Shown here: positions 7,687 to 15,300 of the stretch, piece after piece | How the letters are laid out: every line of letters starts with the position of its first letter | Numbering within the stretch: the stretch's first letter is position 1 | NCBI GenBank assembly: GCA_963821505.1 | Contig: CAWGEH010000006.1 | Span: 1 to 64,000, forward strand | Length of the DNA stretch: 64,000 nt | Direction: 5' to 3' | From: VAZQ01 sp963821505 | Lineage (GTDB): Bacteria > Pseudomonadota > Alphaproteobacteria > Rhizobiales > Xanthobacteraceae | Notes under the pieces: generated by a model | Database searches by the model: none | Seen by the model: the letters and a program-made list of their open reading frames with translations, nothing else | Told to the model about the DNA's origin: nothing | Made by a program: the position numbers and the translations under genes

Positions 7687-7985
7687 TCGGCAAGTGGCGG
7701 ATCATCGAGATGGAGCTCTGGGACAGTGATTACTTGGATATGGTTGAGCCCGACTACATCCAGTTCCAAGCTAACGAGCTCGGTGAGTTCAAGTTCGGAT
7801 GCGTGATCAGCGGTCTCGATTGCACCCTCTTTGCCGCTGCCGCCGACTTCACTTGGCAAGGCTCCGACGAGATGGACCCGGTCTCCGGAGATGGATGGGC
7901 CGAACTCGACGACGATGGTACGATCAACGGCGAAATCAGCTTCCATCTCGGCGACGAATCAACCTTCAAAGCTCGCAAATGGTGA
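7659..7985 (+). CDS. IS passenger: small conserved hypothetical protein
   Basis: The 108-residue protein starts MRRGAKSALIGKWRIIEMEL and continues with alternating strands and acidic loops (GSDEMDPVSGDGWAELDDDG, INGEISFHLGDES), suggesting a small beta-barrel. I recognise it as a widespread small hypothetical type often found as a free-standing gene, but know no function. Its ATG lies inside the transposase end (28-bp overlap) behind a perfect GGAGG at 7650-7654, so it is probably translated by coupling. The stop is followed at once by the right inverted repeat, so it travels with the element. Confidence 0.75.
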   Translation: MRRGAKSALIGKWRIIEMELWDSDYLDMVEPDYIQFQANELGEFKFGCVISGLDCTLFAAAADFTWQGSDEMDPVSGDGWAELDDDGTINGEISFHLGDESTFKARKW

Positions 7986-8040
7986 CTTCTTCAGCAGCCT
8001 GCTAGTCTGTCCCAAACGATAACATCGCAGGGAGGGCATC

Positions 8041-9063
8041 ATGTGGCTCAGCAAAGCGGCCGTGGCCGGCTGCTTGAGTGTCGTGCTGGGGATGAGCGCG
8101 GTGAGTGCCGCCGAGATCAACGTCATCGCCTCCACTGCCATGCGCGAAGTATTGCAGGAGCTCGTTCCCATGTTCGAGCGCGCGAGCGGCCACAAGGTCA
8201 CCCTCAGCTTCCAGTCCGGCGCGGTGCTGCCGGTCAAGATCAAGGAAGGCGCGCAGGCCGATCTGGTCGTGACCACGCCAGCGACCATCGACGATCTCGT
8301 CAAGGCCGGCAAAGTCGAGGCCGGCACGCGCGTCGATTTCGTGCGCTCGGTCGCGGGCGTGGCGGTGCGCGCTGGCGCCAGTAAGCCGGACATCGGCACG
8401 CCGGAAGCGTTCAAGAATGCGCTCCTCGCCGCCAAGACCGTCGGCTACAGCCAGGGCCCGAGCGGCGTGCATTTCATGACCGTGCTGGCGCGGCTCGGCA
8501 TCGCCGACCAAGTCAAGGCCAAGGGCGTCGTTCCCCCGCTCGGCCAGCGCGTGGGCGCACTCATCGCCAAGGGCGACGCCGAGATCGGCGTACAGCAGAT
8601 CACCGAGCTGCTGTTGATCCCCGGCATCGATTTCGTCGGGCCGCTGCCGAAGGAGCTGCAGGCCAACATCGTCTACGCGACGGCGACGCCCGCGAGCGCC
8701 AAGGCCGGGAAAGAGGAGCGGGATGCCGCCGCGGCGCTGGTGAAGTTTCTGTCCTCCGAGCCCGCGCTGCCCGTGATCAAGAAGATGGGACTCGAGCGGG
8801 GTAGAGCGTGTGGCCCCTGGGTCCCGGGTCTCGCTACGCTCACCCGGGACACGATAGGCGACGCCGAACGAACGGCGGCACGCGCTTGCTCCGCTCGTGC
8901 CCCGGCCAAGCGAGCGCCCTTCTTTGGCGGTGAGGCATCAACTTGCAGGCGAGCGCGAGCCGGGGCCCAGGGCTGCACGACGGGGGCGTCAAACGATATT
9001 GCGCTGCGCGAGTCTTGCGCTGAGTCCCACGCAAGTCGCGTTACGCGACTTGCATGCTTTTAG
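8041..9063 (+). CDS. ModA-like periplasmic binding protein with repeat-derived C-terminus
   Basis: A signal peptide (residues 1-23, ending SAVSAAEI) precedes a ModA-type type 2 binding-protein domain: VPMFERASGHKVTLSF, ADLVVTTPATIDDLVKAGK, VLARLGIADQVKAKG, and AEIGVQQITELLLIPG. The family end is expected near IKKMGLE (residue about 254), as in the paralogue at 5607. Here the frame runs on for some 85 residues of basic, cysteine-containing sequence (RGRACGPWVPGLATLTRDT...) encoded by a palindromic repeat. The native stop appears to have been removed by repeat insertion. The extension may be degraded or may mislocalise the protein. The IS at 6748 ends 40 bp upstream, and no ModBC is adjacent. 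Confidence 0.75.
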   Translation: MWLSKAAVAGCLSVVLGMSAVSAAEINVIASTAMREVLQELVPMFERASGHKVTLSFQSGAVLPVKIKEGAQADLVVTTPATIDDLVKAGKVEAGTRVDFVRSVAGVAVRAGASKPDIGTPEAFKNALLAAKTVGYSQGPSGVHFMTVLARLGIADQVKAKGVVPPLGQRVGALIAKGDAEIGVQQITELLLIPGIDFVGPLPKELQANIVYATATPASAKAGKEERDAAAALVKFLSSEPALPVIKKMGLERGRACGPWVPGLATLTRDTIGDAERTAARACSARAPAKRAPFFGGEASTCRRARAGAQGCTTGASNDIALRESCAESHASRVTRLACF

Positions 9064-9128
9064 CTGCCGATCTCGGGCAACCCGAGATCGGTGTCTCGTT
9101 CCGCTTTGCTGCACTCGCCCGGGACACG
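8805..9128. repeat. Composite palindromic repeats overlapping the 8041 gene end
   Basis: A first unit has CTGGGTCCCGGGTCTC ... CACCCGGGACACG (to 8852). A second ends CGCCCGGGACACG at 9128 and shares the CGCGACTTGC and CCGATCTCGGG hairpins with 6289-6502 almost base for base. The repeat lies between the ModA-like domain and the end of the convergent TPP enzyme gene at 9141. Confidence 0.75.
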
Positions 9129-9140
9129 ATAGCGCTTACG

Positions 9141-10916
9141 TCACCTATGCTGGGTGATCGTGTCCACCAGGGCGAGCCGGCCCTTCTTCACCTCGGCGAG
9201 CGCCCGCAGGAGCGCGGGGCGGATATCCTGCGGCTTGTCGATTGGCCCCTCGCCGTAGCACCCCATGGAGCGGGCGAGCGCGGCGAAATCCGGCTCCGGC
9301 CCGAACAGGTCCATGCCGACATGGGCCTTGGCCTCGTCGGTGCCGCGCAGCCTGGCCATGCGGATCTGGTGCTCCCAGTCGTTGTAGTAGGCGCGGTTGT
9401 TGTGCATGACGACCAGCATCGGGATTTCGTATTTCGCCGCCACCCAGAGCGCGCCGGCATCGAACATCAGGTCGCCGTCGGGCTGGATGTCGACCACGAC
9501 GCGCCCCTTGCCCTTGTGTGCGAGCGCCACGCCGAGCGAAATCCCGATCTGGGTCGAGGTGCCGAGCTCCACGCCGGGGTGGCGGTAGGGCCTGTCGAAA
9601 TCCCACAGCTTGCGCACCTGCTGCTTGAGGTTGTTCGCGGTCAGCACCCAGTCCTCGTCCTTGATGACGTCCCAGACCTCGAGCGCGAGCCGCCCGAAGG
9701 TGATCGGCGAGGCGTCCCAGTTCTTGCGCGCCTCGTCCTGCCATTGCGCCCAGACCTGGTCGTGGCGCTTGCCGATCGCGGACTTGCGTGCGGCGATCCG
9801 GCGCGGGAGCGCGGCGTCGCCGGCGATGCGCTCCTTGCAGATGCGGATGAGCTCGGGGATCCCCAGCGCGGTGTCGCCCAGCGCCCGCACCGAGCACGGC
9901 TGCATGCGGCAGTAGTCCATCGCCCATTTGCTGATATTGATCTCGCCGAAGCCGATCTCGACGAAATCGCACGACGCCGGCGTGAGCTGCTCGCGCGTGC
10001 GTCTGGCGTTGTTGAGCTCGGTGAGCTGCTTCTCCCAGTCGTTGACGTCGAGGCCGACGACGAGATCGGTGCGGCGCAGGCTCTCCTTGTCCATGCTGAG
10101 GCAGAGCGGATGCCTGTTGGGAAAGTTGAGCGCGTTGTTGACGTCCCACACCGCCGCGCCGGTGGTTTCCGCGAGCTCCACGATGCTCTCGAAGCCGCCC
10201 GCGCGCCGGCCGGCATATTCCGCGAGCAGCATGGGATGCTCGGCCGCGAGCAGCTTGTCCGCGATCGCCGCGATCGCCCGGGGGTCAGGCGCCATCGGCG
10301 CCGGCGTCGCGGCCGCGCTGGCGGGCGGCAACGGCACCTCGCCATCGAGCGGCGCCTCCTGCAGGGCGGCGTCGTAGCACATGTAGACCGGGCCCTGCGG
10401 CTGCGTGGTCATGATGGAGTACGCGCGCGCGAAGCTTTCCGGCACGCCCTCGATCGCGGTCGGCTGGTAGTCCCACTTCACGTAGTCGCGGATGGCGTTC
10501 CCTTGCACCAGCGCCGAGTGCGTCCAGTCGATGTGCGGGCGGCGCTTGGCTTCGTCCATCGGGCCGGTGGCGCCGATGATGAAGATCGGCACCCGGTCGA
10601 TATAGGCGTAGTAGATCGCCATGCAGGCGTGCAGCAGCCCGACGAGATCGTGCAGGATAACCGCCATCGGCTCCCCGGTGGCCTTGGCATAGCCGTGCGC
10701 GATCTGCACCGCGATCTCCTCGTGCTGGCACAGCATCATCGGCGGCTGGTTGCCGCCGTAGTTGACCAGCGAGTCGTGCAGGCCGCGAAAGCTCGCGCCG
10801 GGATTGAGCGTGATGAAAGGAAAGCCGTAGCGCTTGATCAGGTCGACGATGACGTCGGACTGCCAGCCGCGATAGTTCTGGCTGGTGGCCTCCACGCGTT
10901 CCGTCCGGTCCTGCAT
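9141..10916 (-). CDS. Thiamine-pyrophosphate-dependent enzyme (acetolactate synthase-like superfamily)
   Basis: This 591-residue protein has the three-domain layout of TPP enzymes. The N-terminal PYR domain contains LNPGASFRGLHDSL and the activating glutamate in LCQHEEIAVQIAHGYAKATG. A central domain follows. The C-terminal PP domain has GVELGTSTQIGISLGVALA and the metal/TPP motif DGDLMFDAGALWVAAKYEI ... NN. ATG 10916 (MQDRTERVE) follows AAAGGGG, and the much longer open frame upstream is antisense noise. Reactions in this superfamily are decarboxylation or ligation of 2-oxo acids, and the substrate is not evident. It is last in a minus-strand run behind a Bug receptor and two cupins. Confidence 0.85.
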   Translation of the reverse strand: MQDRTERVEATSQNYRGWQSDVIVDLIKRYGFPFITLNPGASFRGLHDSLVNYGGNQPPMMLCQHEEIAVQIAHGYAKATGEPMAVILHDLVGLLHACMAIYYAYIDRVPIFIIGATGPMDEAKRRPHIDWTHSALVQGNAIRDYVKWDYQPTAIEGVPESFARAYSIMTTQPQGPVYMCYDAALQEAPLDGEVPLPPASAAATPAPMAPDPRAIAAIADKLLAAEHPMLLAEYAGRRAGGFESIVELAETTGAAVWDVNNALNFPNRHPLCLSMDKESLRRTDLVVGLDVNDWEKQLTELNNARRTREQLTPASCDFVEIGFGEINISKWAMDYCRMQPCSVRALGDTALGIPELIRICKERIAGDAALPRRIAARKSAIGKRHDQVWAQWQDEARKNWDASPITFGRLALEVWDVIKDEDWVLTANNLKQQVRKLWDFDRPYRHPGVELGTSTQIGISLGVALAHKGKGRVVVDIQPDGDLMFDAGALWVAAKYEIPMLVVMHNNRAYYNDWEHQIRMARLRGTDEAKAHVGMDLFGPEPDFAALARSMGCYGEGPIDKPQDIRPALLRALAEVKKGRLALVDTITQHR

Positions 10917-10993
10917 CGGCGCGCCCCTTTCGATCCTGACCAGTCTATCGCGACGGCGAGCCGTGCTATCCGAATCGGTATGCTCGCCGCAAC

Positions 10994-12034
10994 CTAATGC
11001 CGGATGAACTCCGCCGCCTTGTCCGCGAGCGGCTTGGGCGTCTGATAGAGATCCTTCACCAGCTGCTCGACCTGTGTGCCGGGCACCGGCGTGATTTCGA
11101 GCTGCGACTTCTCGGCCTCGGCGAGGAATTCCGGGTCCTGCATGGTCGCCATGAAGGCGTTGCGCAGCGCATCGGCGCGATCCTTGGGCACGCCGGGCGG
11201 CGCGAGATAAGGCCGGCCCATCACCTGCCGCGCGAAGATCAGCTTGAACATCTGCTGCTGGTCCTCGGTCTTGGCGAAATCCATGATGAGCGGAACGTCG
11301 GGCAGCTCGGGATGCCTGCTCAGCGACAGCTGCACCAGGATGGCGATCGATTTGTCGTCGACCCAGCGCTTGTGGGTGGCGAGCACGCTCGACCACGACC
11401 ATCCGCAACGGCCCTTCACCTCGCCGCGCTCCATCGCGAGCGTGACGTCGTTTCCGCCGGGATAGCCGGTGACGATCTTGAACTTGGTGCCGAGAACCCC
11501 GTTGAGAATGCGCGGAAACTGGTCGGTGTCGGCGGCCTGGCCGGTGCCGCCGACGATCAGCTCCCGGGTGAGCACGTCCTCGAACCTGGTAATGCCGCTT
11601 CCCTTCCAGGCGACGCAGACGCTGACCTCGTTGTTGGCGCTGCCGATCCAGGTGAACCTGTCGGCTTGAAACTGCGCGCCCTTGGAGCCGAGCAGCGGAT
11701 CGAACGCGGTGCCGCGGCCGATGGTGCCGAACGCGGTGCCGTCCTTCGGGGCGACATTGTAGAGCCAGTTGGCGAGCCGCAGGCTCCCGGCACCTTCCAA
11801 ATTCTTGGGCACGATGGTCGGGTTGCCGGGGATGTGCTTGCCGATGTGGCGGGCGATGACGCGCGCATAGAGATCGTAGGCGCCGCCGACGCTGTAGCCG
11901 ACATAGAGATCGATGTTACGGCCCTTGTAGAACTCCGCCGGCGACTGCGCCTGGGCGATCGGCGGGGCGAACAGGATCGTCGCCAATGCAAGGGCCGCGA
12001 CCGCGCGGCCGCAGGCCCAATTCCCGGTACGCAT
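10994..12034 (-). CDS. Bug/TctC-family tripartite tricarboxylate transport receptor
   Basis: The 346-residue product has a signal peptide (MRTGNWACGRAVAALALATI ... AQAQ) and then SPAEFYKGRNIDLYVGYSVGG, the standard first strand and ligand loop of extracytoplasmic Bug receptors. NPTIVPKNLEGAGSLRLANW is the second ligand loop. It should bind a carboxylate in the periplasm. No TctA or TctB membrane subunits are nearby, as is common for these expanded families. It lies 26 bases after the cupin gene and 77 bases before the TPP enzyme gene, in one likely operon, so its ligand may be the substrate or an analogue for those enzymes. Confidence 0.88.
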   Translation of the reverse strand: MRTGNWACGRAVAALALATILFAPPIAQAQSPAEFYKGRNIDLYVGYSVGGAYDLYARVIARHIGKHIPGNPTIVPKNLEGAGSLRLANWLYNVAPKDGTAFGTIGRGTAFDPLLGSKGAQFQADRFTWIGSANNEVSVCVAWKGSGITRFEDVLTRELIVGGTGQAADTDQFPRILNGVLGTKFKIVTGYPGGNDVTLAMERGEVKGRCGWSWSSVLATHKRWVDDKSIAILVQLSLSRHPELPDVPLIMDFAKTEDQQQMFKLIFARQVMGRPYLAPPGVPKDRADALRNAFMATMQDPEFLAEAEKSQLEITPVPGTQVEQLVKDLYQTPKPLADKAAEFIRH

Positions 12035-12060
12035 GGCGTTACTCCTTAGAAGTAGCTCCC

Positions 12061-12639
12061 TCACCCTGCCTGCTTCTGTTCGGGTTCGAATCCCGGCGCG
12101 TTCTCCACCTGGTCGAACCAGTCGAAGCCCATCTCCTTGACCATGCGGTTGCTCATCATGATCAGCCGCGCGTCTTCGGTCGCGAAATGCTGATGGGTGG
12201 TGAAGGGCGGGATGTAGATGAAGTCGCCGCGCTTCCACTCGAACTTCTTGGGCACCTCGGCCCATTCCCATTTGAAGGCATCGAGGCAATCGAACTTCAA
12301 ATCCCAGTGCAGATCGTGGCCGGCGCCTTCGGCCACGAAGATGATCTCCTCCCACATGTGCCGGTGCTTGCCCGAGCGCTCCCCCGCCTTGAGGAACTGC
12401 ATGTAGGCTTCGACGCAGCATTCGCGGGTGTTCAGGCGACGATGGACGAGATGCTTAATCAGTCCGTCCGACGAACGCTCCCACGGCATGTCCTCGGCTT
12501 TGACGACGTTGCTCCGCGTCTCGTAGTTCTTGCGGAACTCCTGCGAGGCCGCGATGTCGTCGGCGTGGAACGTGCAGGTGTTCGATCCGGAATGCGCCGG
12601 CTCCTTGTCGCCCTGTGACCCTCTATCGTCCAATGACAT
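12061..12639 (-). CDS. Cupin-domain protein with HQHF motif
   Basis: This 192-residue cytoplasmic protein carries one cupin. Motif 1 is AGERSGKHRHMWEEIIFVAEG (metal ligands H-R-H and E). Motif 2 is RGDFIYIPPFTTHQHFAT (fourth His ligand). The N-terminal 60 residues (EFRKNYETRSNVVKAEDMPW) are family-specific. A metal-dependent dioxygenase, isomerase or decarboxylase activity is possible, and I cannot name the reaction. It sits between another cupin gene (61 bases upstream) and the Bug receptor gene (26 bases downstream), in the same direction. The motif THQHF is shared with the cupins at 12701 and 25901, so these proteins belong to one subfamily. Confidence 0.8.
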   Translation of the reverse strand: MSLDDRGSQGDKEPAHSGSNTCTFHADDIAASQEFRKNYETRSNVVKAEDMPWERSSDGLIKHLVHRRLNTRECCVEAYMQFLKAGERSGKHRHMWEEIIFVAEGAGHDLHWDLKFDCLDAFKWEWAEVPKKFEWKRGDFIYIPPFTTHQHFATEDARLIMMSNRMVKEMGFDWFDQVENAPGFEPEQKQAG

Positions 12640-12700
12640 GCGCCGTCCTCATGCTCGCTCAAGTGCTTTGCTCAAAGGCGTCCTGCCGACGTCGCCCGGC

Positions 12701-13300
12701 TCAAAGGTCGTCCGGCGGCTTGTACTCGGTCCGACCCCCCGGCAGCTCTTCCGGCGGCCATTCCACGATCTTCTGGAACAGCAGGTGCATGAACAGGAAC
12801 AGCGGCTTGGCCTTGAACACCAGCAGGATCGCTTCGTCTTCGGGGTCGTCGTTGAAGTGCTGATGGACGCAGCCGTTCTCCACGATCATCACGTCGCCGG
12901 CCTTCCATGGAATGTGCCGGCCGTCATGGACGTCATGGCCGCGGCCCTTGAGCACGTAGAACACCGCGCTGTTGAGGTGGCCGTGCTTCTGGCCGTAGGC
13001 GCCCGGCGCATAGGCCTCGATATGGGTCTCGAGCGACTGGGTGACGGCGGAGGCCTTCGGACTGATGATGTGCTTGCCGTACTGGCCGGGACCGCCCTTC
13101 CACGGCACGTCCTGCGACGAGTACACCCGCTTCTCCTCCAAGAGCGCCTTGTAGAGGTGGCTGTAGGTGCCTTCGAGCGCCCGCACGAAGGTGCGCTTCT
13201 TCGCCCAGCGCTCCCATTTCTCGTGCTTCTTCTCCTCGGCGTATTCCTCGGGCTGGTTGTGGCCAATGCCCGGCCGCACCTGTTCGTACATGCCTGTCAT
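12701..13300 (-). CDS. Cupin-domain protein with HQHF motif, first gene of the TPP/Bug operon
   Basis: The 199-residue product has a charged helical N-terminus (EEKKHEKWERWAKKRTFVRA) and one cupin. Motif 1 is GQKHGHLNSAVFYVLKGRG and motif 2 is AGDVMIVENGCVHQHFND. The start ATG 13300 (MTGMYEQVRP) is fixed by AGGAGG eight bases upstream. It likely heads the minus-strand operon cupin, cupin, Bug receptor, TPP enzyme. Metal binding through the HGH pair and the final His is expected. The missing glutamate in motif 1 differs from the sister cupin at 12061. Reaction unknown. Confidence 0.8.
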   Translation of the reverse strand: MTGMYEQVRPGIGHNQPEEYAEEKKHEKWERWAKKRTFVRALEGTYSHLYKALLEEKRVYSSQDVPWKGGPGQYGKHIISPKASAVTQSLETHIEAYAPGAYGQKHGHLNSAVFYVLKGRGHDVHDGRHIPWKAGDVMIVENGCVHQHFNDDPEDEAILLVFKAKPLFLFMHLLFQKIVEWPPEELPGGRTEYKPPDDL

Positions 13301-13461
13301 TCCGGCGCCTCCTGGAATCGGCCGCGCTTGGGCGAGCCGCCCCGCCCGTCGTCGCAAGCGCGCTTTCCGTGTGCGCTGTCATTACGGGATTACGGCAAGG
13401 CGCGCAACGCTGGGCGGGGCGCGCATGGCCGTGCGTTTCGCTATGCAGAACGTTGCGCGCG

Positions 13462-13770
13462 CGTGTCCGTGTCCCGGCTCTCCCGTGTCCCGGGCGAGCG
13501 CAAGCGAGACCCGGGGCCCAGGGCCGCGCGCACCGGCGAACCAGCGATCGAGGAGCGAGAGAGAGAACGAGAGGAGGGGTCGTATGGCTCTGGGCCCCGC
13601 CTCGCGCTCGCGCGGGAGCTTCTTGCCCGCCGCGGGAGCGGGGCGCTCGCTTGGCCGGGGCACGAGTTCAGCGCTCGCTGTCTCGGGCCCTCGCGGGTCT
13701 GGGGCTCTCACGTGTCCGGGCGAGCGCAAGCGAGACCCGGGACCCACTGGGCCCCGCACTCCGGCAGCGA
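13462..13770. repeat. Cluster of palindromic repeats (CGTGTCCCGG family)
   Basis: At least two units occur: GTGTCCCGGGCGAGCGCAAG ... CCCGGGGCCCAGGG near 13487-13530, and GTGTCCGGGCGAGCGCAAGC ... CCCGGGACCCACTGGGCCC near 13709-13760. No gene is visible in 13301-13800. Confidence 0.65.
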
Positions 13771-13800
13771 TCGAAGAGAGCAATATCGAGTGAGGGCGGC

Positions 13801-14025
13801 TTACTCGGCCGCGTAGAACTGCTTTGCGCTGTGCTGCTTGAAGTCGCCGAACGTGAGCACGCGGGCGCGCAGCTGCGCCAGCTTGCCCTCTTCAGTCAGC
13901 GCAAAGCCGCACACCTTCTCCGCAGCCTCTTTCTCGGTGGCTGCTTCGACCTTTTTCCAGTTGTGCTCGCGGTCCCATTGCCCGTTCGGCCAATGCTGCA
14001 CCTGATAGGTCCGATTCGTCTGCAT
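13801..14025 (-). CDS. Small conserved hypothetical protein (74 aa)
   Basis: The start MQTNRTYQVQHWPNGQWD is supported by GGGGGAA before ATG 14025, and the longer in-frame extension upstream does not read like protein. The product is hydrophilic, with a central helix rich in A, E and K (VEAATEKEAAEKVCG) and an end LTFGDFKQHSAKQFYAAE. I recall similar short proteins in Bradyrhizobium-type genomes but no function. It stands alone between a repeat cluster and the aldolase-like gene. Confidence 0.65.
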   Translation of the reverse strand: MQTNRTYQVQHWPNGQWDREHNWKKVEAATEKEAAEKVCGFALTEEGKLAQLRARVLTFGDFKQHSAKQFYAAE

Positions 14026-14225
14026 CGTGTTCCCCCGATGTTGGTGAGGGGCGTGCGGGTACAAATCGTTTTTGGCGACAATCAGGCCTGTCGCGTCAAC
14101 TATTGTGATTCCGCCGCCGTGTTGTTGCCGCTTTCGAAGCGCGCCGCAGCGCGCAGCGACCGCGCTGCCCATGCCGTGTGATTCTAGCTCCGGTCTTTGT
14201 TAACGCGGCATTAACGCGGGCGTGA

Positions 14226-15107
14226 TCATCGCTTCCTTTTTGTCGCAGGGCCCTTCTTTGCGCCCATCTTGTTGGCGCCGCCCTTGCCGACGCGCGCCGG
14301 CGCGGATTTTGCCGGCGGCAGCCCCGCGGTTTGCGGCCGCGCGACCGCGGCGAGACCCTGCATGCGCGGCAGGCCGGCGGCGGCCCACATCGCCTCCGCC
14401 TTTTGCAGCCTGGTCACCCAATATTCCCACGCGCGCTCGACGCCGCGCGAGCCCAGGTTGTGGCCGCCGCATTTCTCCGCTTCGCCCGCCGACAGCGGGC
14501 CCAGCGTTCCGATCGCCATGGCGCGCAGCTGCAGCTCGGCGTTGCGGGTGGTGTAGATCGAACGGAACACGCATTCGCGCACCGACTTGCCGGCGAGCGA
14601 CGCGCCGTGGCGGCGCAGCAGCAGCATCCAATGCGGGCCGAGCGCGCGCGCGTGCGAGGCGCCTTCCTCCGGCGTGCGCACCAGGAGATTGGTGTCGCCG
14701 AACTCGTCGCGGCTGTCCCAGAACGGCACCTTGGCGCCGAGCGTGCCGCCGAGGTGAAACAGCGGAACGAGCTCCACGCCGGTCGCGCAGAACGGCAGCA
14801 CCGCGGGCGCGTGGTGGTGGCAGACCGAATTGACGTCGGGCCGCGCTTTGTAGATTTCGCCGTGGATCACCATCTCGCTGTAGAGGCGCACGTTGGTGGG
14901 ATGCACGGGTTTTGAATCCAGCGTCATCTCCAGGACGTCCGACGGCTCGACCAGCTCGGAGGCGCGGTGCCGGGAGATGAAATAGCGGCTGGGATCCTTC
15001 GGATTGCGCGCGCTGATGTGCCCGAACGCGTCGATGATGCCTTCGTTGGCGAGGATGCGGTTGGCGACGGCGAGCTCGTGACGCAGGTCGGCGAATTGAT
15101 CGGGCAT
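14226..15107 (-). CDS. Class II aldolase/adducin-domain protein
   Basis: About 293 residues from MPDQFADLRHELAVANRILA. The family's zinc-site pattern is visible: GHISARNPKD, EIYKARPDVNSVCHHHAPAV with the two adjacent histidine ligands, and MLLLRRHGASLAGKSVRECV with the third. Members cleave or epimerise sugar phosphates or decarboxylate acylated intermediates, and the substrate is not clear here. The C-terminus carries a 50-residue tail rich in K, G and A (GANKMGAKKGPATKRKR) that is not part of the catalytic fold and could bind nucleic acid or be disordered. It is followed 193 bases upstream by the UbiD-like gene in the same direction. Confidence 0.85.
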   Translation of the reverse strand: MPDQFADLRHELAVANRILANEGIIDAFGHISARNPKDPSRYFISRHRASELVEPSDVLEMTLDSKPVHPTNVRLYSEMVIHGEIYKARPDVNSVCHHHAPAVLPFCATGVELVPLFHLGGTLGAKVPFWDSRDEFGDTNLLVRTPEEGASHARALGPHWMLLLRRHGASLAGKSVRECVFRSIYTTRNAELQLRAMAIGTLGPLSAGEAEKCGGHNLGSRGVERAWEYWVTRLQKAEAMWAAAGLPRMQGLAAVARPQTAGLPPAKSAPARVGKGGANKMGAKKGPATKRKR

Positions 15108-15132
15108 GGGTGTTGCTCTCTGTTCTGTGTGG

Positions 15133-15246
15133 TTGTCATGCCCGCGCAAGCGGGCATCCAGTAATCACGGGATCGACGATGGGGCACGATGATGCCACAT
15201 CCGATTTCAGTGGTTACTGGATCATCCGCTTTCGCGGATGATGACA
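15133..15246. repeat. Inverted intergenic repeat
   Basis: TGTCATGCCCGCGCAAGCGG with ATCCAGTAATCA on the left is mirrored by GGTTACTGGATCATCCGC and GCGGATGATGACAG on the right. This is a common palindromic type in related genomes. It lies between the UbiD-like and aldolase-like genes and may fold in their transcript. Confidence 0.6.
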
Positions 15247-15300
15247 GCGGAGAAGGCGGATGATGACAGCGCAGAAGACGGCATGCGGCGCCACCCGCCC

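Larger units (their letters stand above)
6748..8001 (+). mobile_element. Insertion sequence, IS5/IS1182-type, with passenger gene
   Basis: The ends are near-perfect inverted repeats: CAGGCTGCTGAAAAACTC on the left and CAGGCTGCTGAAGAAGTC as the complement on the right. CTAG directly repeated at 6744-6747 and 8002-8005 is the target duplication expected for the IS5 group. The 1254-bp element holds a transposase with an internal deletion and a 108-residue passenger gene ending just before the right repeat. Because the ends are intact, it could still be moved by a complete relative in the genome. Confidence 0.85.

Noticed and set aside
9054..10997. 647-codon open frame on the plus strand
   Set aside because: It is the antisense shadow of the TPP enzyme, without domain motifs.
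9141..11408. 755-residue form of the TPP enzyme
   Set aside because: The extra N-terminal residues are out-of-frame sequence of the Bug receptor gene. ATG 10916 has a proper ribosome site.
13369..14181. 270-codon plus-strand frame over the repeat cluster
   Set aside because: It is made of palindromic repeat translations and antisense of the 74-residue gene.
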